From contig JAJFPB010000002.1 of the NCBI GenBank assembly GCA_020881915.1, positions 6,087,001 through 6,151,000 on the forward strand: DNA of 64,000 bases, in the 5' to 3' direction. The notes below the pieces were generated by a model that was not told the DNA's origin, did not search any database, and worked only from the letters and a program-made list of their open reading frames with translations. A program made the translations under genes and the position numbers. The first letter of the stretch is position 1, and each line of letters starts with the position of its first letter. Source of the DNA: Paramyrothecium sp. XJ0827 (lineage: Eukaryota > Ascomycota > Sordariomycetes > Hypocreales > Stachybotryaceae). Shown here piece after piece: positions 1 to 9,261 of the stretch.

Positions 1-241
1 CTAATTACGCACTCACGTAGTAACAATTTCGTCGATTTTAACTCAAGCTCTATGCACATACTTTCCTTGATCTAACCAAGCATTTTCTACACTGTACAGA
101 TGTGCTGCAATTCCTATCAGAAGTTTCGACATTGTCGTAAAAAGTGCTGCATCATCCCAAGTACTCAAGGTCGCCAACCTTTACCCCCGCCCCGCGCACG
201 ACTGATAAGATCGAGTTTTCCAAAATCTAAGCACTGCTTCA

Positions 242-546
242 TCACACACGCTCTGCGATCAAGCTCTCACTGGACTGTGCTCGCTGCGGAGAACTTCCAT
301 CCCACCGTGGCGCTCGACTCGCCTCCTTGGCCTGTGCTTGGGACTTGTATGCAGATACCACGCCCATGACCTGGATGGTGTATACGAGTAGGAAACCAAT
401 CGTTGATCGAGAGACGTACTGAACATGTTGCAGAGCGGGTGCCTGTTCAGCAGGTACAAAAGCAGCCACAAGCCCTAGTCCAAGGCCTAGCAGGGCAGAC
501 AATGTGAGGTAACCCCAATGTCGTCGATGGCGTGCAAGTACTGGAG
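242..546 (-). CDS. Possible C-terminal exon of a small membrane protein (partial)
   Basis: The minus strand is open from a good acceptor (CTAAC branch, GATGCAG, just above 546) to a stop at 242. About 101 residues are encoded. They include two hydrophobic stretches, one rich in Leu/Gly/Ala (GLGLGLVAAFV) and one reading TIGFLLVYTIQVMGVV, then a polar tail. A likely donor (GTAGGT) lies near 607, but I could not join an upstream exon in frame without a stop, so the N-terminus is missing from this call. The product is not recognised. It lies just downstream of another minus-strand membrane gene (767-1606), which ends at its own stop. Confidence 0.35.
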
Positions 547-766
547 CTGCATCGTTAGTGAAGTAAATCGCATGGCGATCTTGGCTTCATGAGCAATACG
601 AAACATCCGAACCTACTTGGTCTTCAATTTTCGACTTTTTATTAGCAACTTGTATGTTCAGTGACCAAAGTAGCTCTAGCTTGGCCCCGGGGAAGAGGGG
701 TGCGCTCCAATATTTGACCAGGCGACCGTGAGCTCTGGGAAACAGTCTGGCCCATATCTGAGGGTT

Positions 767-1606
767 CTACCCTTCAGCAACCCGTCTCCGAAGCAGGATT
801 TGCTCCGCCTTCCGCATGTCGGCATAAAATCTCGAAAAGTGCTGGAGCAGCAAGTTCCGGAGGATTTTGGCCTCGGCCATCAAGCCCTGTCCGCCTGGCA
901 AGATGCTGTTGACGTAGATGGAGGTGCCGGCAGTGAGCAGAGTATAAGCTAATGCTCTGCAGGGACTCTGATAAATAAGTATGTAGAAAACATTGAAACA
1001 GTTGAAGATGACGACAAATGTGATGCCCGAGTTCCCCATAATATCGAGAAATGTGCTGATGTTTGTAGGCAAAGCACTGCGACCAATGAATAGATCAGGC
1101 CGATAGACAATTGCCTTGTACAGATCAGTCGCGTAGCCGTGGCAGTTTAAATCATTTTCAAGGCTATATCCTTGGTTGGCGTATAACTTGGTAGAATGCG
1201 TGGCTTTATTTTATCCAAATTAGTCTCAAGTCCAACATTTCATTGATGTTTGAGTTTTCTCACCGGCGTCTAGGATTTCATCATCCTTCTTCTGCGTCCA
1301 TCCCACAAACTCCCTGTAACAAAATATTGTGCCTCTGGTCTTCCAACGGTTTGCGGCTAGGCCCAAGAAGCTTTCTGTTACCCAGCGCAATTCGTAGCAC
1401 GTGTCGCCTATTAATAAACCCCAATGTTTGAACTGATTCCATGGTAGAAAGGGCTGCACGAGCGCTAATAGTCTATTCCTGCGACTTATTGAAAGTGGGC
1501 ATGCAACAAGGTAGATCTCTCGCAGCTTGAGCTCATCTCGCTTGTTGTATATGTCGAGCGCCAAGGCCTCAACATCAGCGTAAGTAAGCCGGGAACGGGC
1601 CGCCAT
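767..1606 (-). CDS. Hypothetical two-exon protein with a hydrophobic C-terminal half
   Basis: Exons 1264-1606 and 767-1203 join in frame (GTGAGA donor; acceptor AAAG) to give 259 residues from the ATG at 1606. The N-terminal half contains the phrase KHWGLLIGDTCYEL, which loosely recalls the His box of LRAT/NlpC-like hydrolases; that is only an impression. The C-terminal half has one or two membrane-type segments (GITFVVIFNCFNVFYILIY, then ALAYTLLTAGTSIYV) followed by a basic end. No family is recognised with confidence. The intron join removes stops that would otherwise break the frame, which supports a real gene. Confidence 0.5.
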
Positions 1607-2038
1607 TCAAGAAGGTGAGACTAAATTGAAGTGAGACGGTGAAAATCAGGAAGGTGATGAAATAGTATTGAGCAGTTCCACTCCGTCCAAAGTGATTTGT
1701 GGAAACACAACCAATTCTTATAGCTTGGTGGCTAAAACTCAGGGTGGGTGGTTTATACTTTCAGTGGCTAAGGTTGTACTGCTTTTCCACAAGCGCTTGA
1801 ATGTAGAACTTAATTTACATTGAACAGCCAGTTCCCATCTCCAAATTTTCACTGTCAAGGCCCGTATTGCTTCCACCATAACTTTGGCGGTTCAGTGAGC
1901 GGAAGATCGGCAAAATGCTAGCCCTCTGTGGGATACTGGTACATGATCACGACCATGAGTCCATTCTGCAACACATTGATGGCATTTCTGATTTTTGGTA
2001 AGTCGGCTGATGGACTCGTGCCCATAGAGAGCTGCGCA
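1607..2038. other. Intergenic, nothing recognised
   Basis: Spacer between two minus-strand genes. No convincing ORF, repeat or RNA gene is visible. It should hold the promoter of the gene starting at 1606 and the 3' end of the gene at 2039. Confidence 0.5.
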
Positions 2039-3196
2039 CTATGTCTCTAGTTCGCGATCCATGTTGCAAAAGCTGGGACGTGCAAAGCGAGGCCAGCCTC
2101 TTGTTTTGTTTCTATCGACACCCATATGTTCATACCTACGAGCCTTGTATCTCCTCGTCGCGAGGCAGTTGCCCCAGAATATAGGCAAAACCAGGAGAAG
2201 AATGACGAGGGCGCCGCCGAGCGGAGAGATGATGGAGAAGACCGTAAAGCCGTAGCATGCGCTCTGAAAAGCGCTGTCAGTCTTCAGACTGTCGACGGTC
2301 AGCCCAACCTGCATGGCCGTCAGGACGACGACGATGTACGCCAGCAAGGCGGCCAGGACGCCAAAGTTGTTATGTAGCAGGTCCATGTAGACGGCAGCAG
2401 AGTCCACAGACGAATATCCGCGTAACAGATGGCCGAGGCGAAACATATAGACCTTATTAAGCCGATCAAGCCGGAGCTCACCGTACCAGTAGCGCGGGTT
2501 GACATCCGGGTAGCAATGACTCTCCAGCACCTGTGCCGACAGCGTCTTCCAGCCCTTCCACGTGACTTCCTGCGGCAGGAGCCCCCTTTCAATGGCGATG
2601 CGGAAATCGCTCTTGTACGCGATGAGGGCGCAGTACGAAAACAGGAAACCCCGTGCGCACGCGGCGAGCTCGCCTCTGTTCGGGTCGGGCCCGGTGATGT
2701 GCGCAGTCCAGAATGCTGGGTCCAGTAGCCACTTCGGGATAGGTTTGAGAAAAATGCGGCTCCTAGACCACACGAGGTGTAGCCCCGGATTCTCCGTGAT
2801 AGCAATGTCCCGCTTGAGGAGGAGCTGGTGATGCAGTGGCCGTGGCGGCATGGGCCGGCCGCACACCCAGAGCCACTGTTGTGCATCGTTGAGCCGTTCT
2901 ACGAGCAGCTCGTGCTGGAGGAACAACTCGATCTTATCCTTTGGTAGCACAATGTCGTCCCCGGGTTGGTCTTTGCTCCCAGGAGTGCGGTATGTGGCCG
3001 GCAGCAGCATCATTGACTCGTCGTTGCTGTCGTTGTCGTTACTATTGCTGTTGTCGTCGTAGGCGGTGGCAGCGCCTGCGGCTGGCTTTGAGTTATCTTT
3101 GGCCCTATCATGCTGCCTTAATACTTCAACCGTGAACGGGGCGGACGTGGCAACGGTCCGGATCGTGGTATCAATATTGTTCTTGGCTGCTGCCAT
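2039..3196 (-). CDS. Fungal two-pass membrane protein (DUF6601-like)
   Basis: Single-exon gene of 385 residues. The first true ATG is at 3196; the open frame extends a few codons further but begins with TTG. The N-terminal about 85 residues are low-complexity (Ala, Asn, Asp, Ser runs). A conserved-looking cytosolic block follows, rich in Trp and Arg and typical of this fungal family (LHLVWSRSRIFLKPIPKWLL, then a YCALIAYKSDFRIA segment). Two long hydrophobic segments come near the C-terminus (about residues 285-310 and 325-350), then a basic tail. The family assignment is from memory of the widespread two-pass fungal proteins of unknown function. No function can be given. Confidence 0.75.
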   Translation of the reverse strand: MAAAKNNIDTTIRTVATSAPFTVEVLRQHDRAKDNSKPAAGAATAYDDNSNSNDNDSNDESMMLLPATYRTPGSKDQPGDDIVLPKDKIELFLQHELLVERLNDAQQWLWVCGRPMPPRPLHHQLLLKRDIAITENPGLHLVWSRSRIFLKPIPKWLLDPAFWTAHITGPDPNRGELAACARGFLFSYCALIAYKSDFRIAIERGLLPQEVTWKGWKTLSAQVLESHCYPDVNPRYWYGELRLDRLNKVYMFRLGHLLRGYSSVDSAAVYMDLLHNNFGVLAALLAYIVVVLTAMQVGLTVDSLKTDSAFQSACYGFTVFSIISPLGGALVILLLVLPIFWGNCLATRRYKARRYEHMGVDRNKTRGWPRFARPSFCNMDRELET

Positions 3197-4505
3197 AATG
3201 GAGGACCCCAAGGATGAGCGGGAGATGGTACCCTTAGACGAGGATAGGCTAGACTATGGACCGGTAGACGGAGCAGCGGATGGACTTGAAGACAAAGCAG
3301 TGGACAAGCCCTTATACAACCAAGAGCTACCAAAGAAGATGTAGCCTACTTGCAGTCATGAAAGAGGCGCCAAACGCTGCCTTTTATGAGGTAGAAGCAG
3401 CCCTTCGGGTAGCCCGAATTTACAGCGGGCGTTCCAAAACTTACAGCGAGTGGTGTTGACCAGGCGGGGGGCGGGAATGTAGGGGGCGCCGCTGCTATGG
3501 TGGTGAAATATTCATTCATTCGTGCACGCCCATATTTTTTTTCCGAAGCGCCGTGGCGCGCCAGAAATGTCTCATTGGTGTATCGAAGGCATCCATCCAT
3601 CATTCAGAGTGGCATGCAGTGACAAGCCATCACTTCTGCGACTTTCCCTAGTCGACTCGAGGACGCGAGAATTGGGCTGGTTGTCGGTGGACGGCGGCGC
3701 CATACTCAGTCAGCAGCCATGCATCCCAGCAGGGGGTAACACCCGTGACATCCCATCCGCCACGAAGTCTAGATAACATTCTTCGTCTGCTAACCTTGCC
3801 CAGGCAGTCACACGCTTGGGTTTTTATCGTACTCTTTTCTAGCTTTACAGCCTGCCTTTCGAGCGCGCGCTCAAAATGGCCCTAGAGTGGAGATGGATGC
3901 CTGGTTGGTGGGGCGCTGGCTTGGCCATAGTCGCTCGGATTTAGAACACTCGAGAGAAGTTCCGGGGGCCCAGAGCGTTTCTCATCGCGGGGTCGACAAA
4001 TCTTGCCAATGATGTGATGGCGCGGCCTAGCAAAGAGGAGTGTTGAAAATTCTCTCGAGTGTTCTAGATCCGAGCGACAAAGGTTGTGAAGGAAGCCAAT
4101 TACCATAAGGTTTTGTCTTCCGAGGCATCTAGCCCGAAGCAAAGCGTAAAAGACTGATGTAGTCATGGAATCAAGCTGCTTTCTTGGTGCGTGTTCCATG
4201 TCCCTCGGGCCTCTTTCGCTCGGCCTTGCCGCTGAGCCGCTGGCTCTGCCCCCGATCATCGGCTACAGGAGGTGGCTGGATCTGGCCCATGTCATTGGAA
4301 ATGCGTGTATATATAAATAATAGAAACGATAATCAATTCACCATCCATTCGTTCCGAATTATTCCAAGGTCATGTATCCTGTCTTATTCACGATTAAAAA
4401 TAATAAAAAAGAGTCAATATTTTCTTGCTGAGCGTTATCATAGAGTAACATTGCCATGTAACAAAAGCCAGTCCTCAACTACTTGATGAATGCCCCATGG
4501 TTCTC
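3197..4505. other. Intergenic region with a long inverted repeat
   Basis: No gene is recognised in about 1.3 kb. Several short ORFs exist but none has convincing composition or splice context. The main structure is the inverted repeat at 3930-4078, listed separately. Confidence 0.5.
3930..4078. repeat. Inverted repeat, 29-base arms, about 91-base spacer
   Basis: The arm at 3930-3958 and the arm at 4050-4078 are reverse complements with a single mismatch (gctcggatTtagaacactcg against gctcggatCtagaacactcg). The homology ends abruptly on both sides of each arm. It could be a MITE or the ends of a small element, or a transcribed hairpin. No target-site duplication was identified. Confidence 0.7.
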
Positions 4506-4831
4506 TTAGCCAATTTTCCACCTAAATAGTTCACTGATTAATTCTGCTAGGAACATAACTAAAGCCAAAGCGCTCACGAAACCTAACCCAACAAGCCCCG
4601 CATCGAAGAGATCCAATTTAGTCCAGCCTATAGCCTGGTATGTAACATATACTGGATACGTCCTCCAGATAGTGCAGGCATGGAATGTGACGTGCAGTAA
4701 CCAATATAATACTTTTCGCATGCTTGGCCACTCTCCTGGAGATTATCAGTATTTCTTCACTGCAATGCTTTCCTTGTGAGACGTTCCATGTACATACCAT
4801 GCCTGCTACCATCATCACTTTTCGAAGCCAT
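4506..4831 (-). CDS. Small two-pass membrane protein, 87 residues
   Basis: Exons 4798-4831 and 4506-4735 join in frame: the donor is GTATGT, and the acceptor follows a CTGATAAT branch and CTCCAG. The ATG is at 4831. The product begins MASKSDDGSRHGEWP, then has an amphipathic segment with many aromatics, and then a clear membrane span (AGLVGLGFVSALALVMFLAE) before a short basic end. It is not recognised. The clean splice and hydrophobic design suggest a real small gene rather than a chance ORF, but evidence of conservation is missing. Confidence 0.45.
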
Positions 4832-5719
4832 CGTCGGTAGTATTGCTCGATTTATAAGCGCGGTGAAGGATAAGTCGTTCCAAAGGGCACAACAAATCTG
4901 AGGCATATACAAGTCGATTAAAGAGCAGAGCAGTAGCAGTGCCACTTATCAGCGAATCTGCACATATTAAATACGGCAAGAATGCTCAAGGCCGCCTTGG
5001 TTACCCAGGGTGATAAACGTGGTCAGACGTTCGAGGGGCTTAGTCGACACAGCCACGACAGGAGCACTTTTCTTTTTTTAAGCTTGAGTTGGGGGCCAAC
5101 TTCAATTGCCTGGGGCGCATTTACTTAATACTAACTAAAAGTAACAATAATCAGAAAGAACTAATAATAATCGATGGGGATTTATAATACAGCCAATAAG
5201 CTATTATTATACTCTAAGCGACAATATCCTGAACAAGTCGCTATAGATCGCTGGAAGCAGTGCAGTGCTGTAATTACCTTCGACTTCATCATACGGGTTG
5301 CATACCGCGCCGACGTTGCGCTGCACCAATGTGCCCAAGTAAATCATGCACCCTGGTCAAACCAGTACCGCGCCATGCTCCGCCATGCAGCTCACCCTAT
5401 ATTGCAGCCTGTGACCCACCTCCACCTACAGTAGCCCGTCTTTCTCGTGATGTACGCAGCATTACCTTGATAATGCCATATTAAACCAAAGAGCCTGAAC
5501 CCCATATCCCTTTGGTCATATGGCCTACCACATTAATAGCACCCAATTAAGCCTTGCATTATTAATAACCCACCCTGAGGGAGGGGGAAAGGAAAGGGGC
5601 GGCGATAAGGCCAGGAAGGGCATGGGACTGAAGACCTTTCAAGTATAAAAATCACCGCTACCTAATATCTCTGCATACCTGAAGAAACCTCTGACCTATC
5701 TACCTCTTGCATTGCTACT
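4832..5719. other. AT-rich intergenic stretch, nothing recognised
   Basis: Stretches around 5100-5220 and 5520-5580 are rich in TAAT/ATTA words and stops in all frames. This could be decayed, RIP-mutated repeat DNA, but no transposase or terminal repeat is recognisable. The last 100 bases are the 5' region of the gene at 5720. Confidence 0.4.
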
Positions 5720-6574
5720 ATGAACTCCCCAACCAGCTCGGTTACCTTTGTAATCGAAAACGTCATCCAGCGTCTTGCCACGGCGCCTGTCTACTATCGG
5801 ATTCGAGTCGGGAAGAGCATCAAGTACCTTAGGGGACAGGGGCCTCTTTTTAGGTCTCTTTCTGAGCTGCCCGGCCATTTCGGCGATGATCTATGCTTTC
5901 AAACAGTGCCCGACGGGGATTGGAACCTAGGCAACCTCGAGGTGAACCCAGCCGGCAAGTTTATACTTGCTTCTACAGAGACTTGCCAATTCCCGGACCT
6001 AATGACTCCTTGGCATGAAGTGCGGATTGATCTTCTGGATCTCGGCGACCCAATGGAGCTCCCCATGGACAGCACCGGAACGCGAATCAGGTTCCCCCTG
6101 CAGCTCCGCGGTCATATACTAGCAGGGGTTTTTGAAAATACCAATGTGAGCGAGAAACCAGTCGTTGCGCTTTGGAACAATGACTTGGACGTGACCAACA
6201 GCTACGCGCTTGCGAACGAGAGCTACATCTACTCCCTGCTTCAGGGCCAGACGATCGCACCGCAGTTTCTCGGCCACCTTTTGGAAAACAATAGGCGGAC
6301 GATTGGCTATGTCCTGGAGTCGGTTGAAGCCCGCAAGGTTGGCAGTGCAGACATTGAGGTTTGCCGAGAGGCCCTTCAACAACAACATAATCTGGGGATC
6401 ATCCATCGGAACATTTCCAAAAGATGTTTCCTTATCAGAGAGAACTCAAGGGCTCAACTTCAATACTTCTTTGAAGCTACTCAGACTTCAGACCAGGCTG
6501 CTAAAGACGCGGAGATGTCTAGACTCGAGGAAGTACTAAGAGAAGGGTCGGTAAGTAACCATGTTGCCGGTTAA
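5720..6574 (+). CDS. Protein-kinase-like protein with lost catalytic motif (pseudokinase)
   Basis: The ORF encodes 284 residues from ATG 5720. The middle resembles the fungal kinase-fold proteins often mislabelled alpha-galactosidase A, with a WNNDLDVTNSYALANESYIY segment and a TIGYVLESVEARKVGSADIE segment. Where active relatives have an HGD catalytic loop, this protein reads LGIIHRNISKRCFLI. Gly and the catalytic Asp are replaced by Arg and Asn, and no DFD/DFE metal motif follows. It is therefore probably inactive as a kinase. A GTAAGT donor lies at the very end (after codon REGS). If used, a second exon starting at 6626 would give a different tail ending at 6676. The function is unknown. 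Confidence 0.6.
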   Translation: MNSPTSSVTFVIENVIQRLATAPVYYRIRVGKSIKYLRGQGPLFRSLSELPGHFGDDLCFQTVPDGDWNLGNLEVNPAGKFILASTETCQFPDLMTPWHEVRIDLLDLGDPMELPMDSTGTRIRFPLQLRGHILAGVFENTNVSEKPVVALWNNDLDVTNSYALANESYIYSLLQGQTIAPQFLGHLLENNRRTIGYVLESVEARKVGSADIEVCREALQQQHNLGIIHRNISKRCFLIRENSRAQLQYFFEATQTSDQAAKDAEMSRLEEVLREGSVSNHVAG

Positions 6575-6676
6575 ACATCAGTGCATAGCAGCACATTGCG
6601 GTGACGATTTCCGACCGTTGTCTAGGTGGCAAGCACGCAAGCAAAATCGAGAATAAGGGGGGGTATGGCAACATGA

Positions 6677-7322
6677 GGAAGGATTAATGATGACTTGGTA
6701 GTTTTGTAAACACGGGAGCCTTGGGAGATGCTCTGACGGTAGTCGAGGAGATAACTCTGGCCGAAGCCTATATTAATAATGTAGCCGAATCAGACTGTCG
6801 GCAGGCAAGCCAGCTACGATAGGGACACAAGGATCATCCAATCATTTAAAGATCCTTATAATTAAATAAGGATGGCGCTGCAGTCATATATGAACATTAA
6901 CTCTTTACGTAGCCAGATGCGGCCTTAGGAAATCAGGGCAACGGATCGATATTAATGCCATCTTAGTTCGACTACTCGGACCCTGTCGTCTCCAACATCT
7001 GTGCAGACCTGACTAGTAGGTCTACTGTAAGCAGCTATGGTAGTTACAGGCATGGAAGACAGTTAAGATATCTAATTCATATCAGGCTTCTGTATCTGCA
7101 AAACTATAACCGTTTCCGAATCATCCAAGTGTCTAGGAGTATCTACCGCCTGGGCAGCTTCTCTTGCCTTAACTAAACATCCCACCCTACGGGTAATCAA
7201 TGATTCCTCAAACTCTGGCATTTCCATCACGAGCCAAGCAGCTGATGAAACTCTGGCTCGCAAATTCCTCTTTCTTGCTGCAACCAGTGTGCGGGCTCGT
7301 CTCCATCGCATCACCTGTCTCC
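6677..7322. other. Intergenic; one weak minus-strand ORF
   Basis: An 84-codon minus ORF (7072-7326) is arginine-rich and begins where the Reg1-like gene ends. It could be the remnant of a longer C-terminal part of that gene or chance. Nothing else is recognised. Confidence 0.3.
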
Positions 7323-8548
7323 TCATGTTGGGTGTCGGCCTATGCCCAAAAACTCACCAAGCACTTGTAGTAACTTTTGGAAAAAGGCTACGACGGCCCA
7401 GAAGAATCTTCGGTAACGGGGGTAAATATCAGATGTCTGTTCTGATGGGTGGAGGAGGAGCACCCTTTCTTCCTCGCCACGCCGTTCGATGCCCTCCCTA
7501 AACTTACTCACGAGGTTAACCTCGGAGGATTTGCTTCGTCTCAACACTTTAGACTTGGATGAACTTTCTGACAGCGATTGCGAATCCTCGTCCTCAGACC
7601 CATCGCCCAAGTGAACGGACTTCCTCTTCTTGCTATTTGTATCCCACCAGTGGATGCCTGTGCTATTTTTGCCCTCCGATCGAGGGGTCGTTTGGTCTGC
7701 ATTATCGTGATCCAAGTATTGAGCTGGGAGAGCAACACGGGCATACATCGCCGACTTGAGATATGTGTGTGGCAGTTCTGTAACACCAGTCACCATAGGC
7801 CGTTGGTTCTCGAATATCTTCAAGCTGTCAGCACCGCTGCTTGGTTGGTGGCGCCCAGAGAGGAAATAGTTGAGCTCAGAGGAGCATGGCTTGTGGCATG
7901 ACTGACCTGATCGAATGTTTGGCTTCTGTTAGCGATGATTATGCGCTGTTCAACCTGCTCATTAAACTGGATGTGCCTTGTCGAGCCTATTTTCCCGATG
8001 CCGTCAAGAGGAACGTCGATGAGGGAGACTCGACAATAGCCGCCGCGATCCATCTCTGCGCTGGTTGAGTTTATTGTACCGGGGCACGGTGTATACACAT
8101 TGCCGAGGAGGACAATGTCGGACATGCTTCGCTTTAGGATCGGCCGCATGAGAGCACGGTCTGTAATTGTAGGCGGCAGTGGCAGGTTCGCCACACTCCT
8201 TTGCAAAGGTCCGTAGAGTCGGGCTATGTCGCGCGCCTTGAACCTGTTGTGTGTCAGAGAATTTGGTCGTATTTCACGGGGGTTTCTCTTGTCACAGTAC
8301 CAATGGATCCTTTCCGGCGGCGTAGTCTGTAGTTGTTGCCTCGTTTTGGACCATAGTCGCCACGATGCATTCTCTAGCCTCGTGTTGTTCTCCCGTGCGC
8401 CTCGCTGAGAGACGACTAGCTTCCACGACGAGCAAACGTCGTCCTCTGTCCATTCCGGAGAAAAGTAATCGACATGCTGTAGAGGCGCAGTCCGCCGCGT
8501 CGTGTCGTCCTTTGCGTAATTCTCTAAATTTCGGAGGCTGGATACCAT
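7323..8548 (-). CDS. Short Reg1/Hex2-like protein phosphatase 1 regulatory subunit paralogue, possibly decayed
   Basis: Three signatures of the fungal Reg1/Hex2 family (glucose-repression targeting subunit of type 1 phosphatase, DUF1752) appear in the expected order. The first is VDYFSPEWTEDDVCSSWK...TRLENASWRLWSK. The second is RPILKRSMSDI. The third is RHIQFNEQVEQR. An intron at 8244-8300 restores the expected HWFKARDIARLYGPLQ reading. After the third motif the frame changes between about 7830 and 7907. A donor (GTCAGT, 7901-7906) is present, but the only in-frame acceptor gives a 32-base intron, too short for normal splicing, so a frameshift is likely. The downstream frame (7323-7823) continues with acidic and Ser-rich sequence. 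The protein is much shorter than typical Reg1. The first true ATG is at 8548. Confidence 0.55.
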
Positions 8549-9261
8549 CACAACCAATATCCGGCAATAAAAATAGCAAACCTAGCAAGGTTTTGAATGG
8601 TGATTAGGGTGGAATGACCCAGGAATAGATGCGTAGGCATGGATGTGAAAAGGATGGAGTTCGAGGAGGGGCGAGTCACCAGATGGTCAAAGGTGATGGG
8701 AGGTGACATCAGAGTGACGATGATGCGCCCGCAATGGCGTTCTTCTGGTGAATCAGGGAACTGCCAAAAGGCGATTCGAAACAGTGCCAATAGTTGAATT
8801 ATGCATTTCCTCATTGATGGTTTTCTTTTGAAGGACGTGTCCGAGTTCAACATGACGTGGCAGAGGTTGTGGCACGTCTCGAGGACGACTCGTGCATTGA
8901 GCACGCATCCGAGCACCATCTTCGAAACGTGTAATGCGGGGAATTTGCCGGCAAAAGCGCTTCAGCCGCCTATTTTCCCGCGTGCTACCTTTGATTGACC
9001 ATACACGGAGGTGTACAATAGACGGAGCGCGGTACAGGACCGATCATGTGGCCCGCCGGAAAGGTTGCAAGACAACCTTGCACCGATGGTCAGAAACACA
9101 GGAAGCTATGCAGTCCACCGTCACACATACCCTCATGAACTCTCGCGATGGGAATGCTTAAATCAGAACAGTAATTAATTATCAGAACCACCGCAACAAA
9201 TCTAGGGTTCAAATATAGAGCTTGGCGCTCGCTACGAAGCAAAGGTTTGTCATCTCCAACG
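8549..9261. other. Intergenic between a minus-strand gene start and the beta-tubulin 3' end
   Basis: No supported gene is seen. The stretch contains the likely promoter of the Reg1-like gene (right of 8548) and the 3' flank of the beta-tubulin gene. Confidence 0.5.

Noticed and set aside
2320..2886. 188-codon minus ORF inside the two-pass membrane gene
   Set aside because: It overlaps the larger ORF in another frame and has Arg/Ser/Cys-biased sequence without motifs.
7072..7326. 84-codon Arg-rich minus ORF following the Reg1-like gene
   Set aside because: Could be a remnant of the same gene, but no family sequence is recognised.
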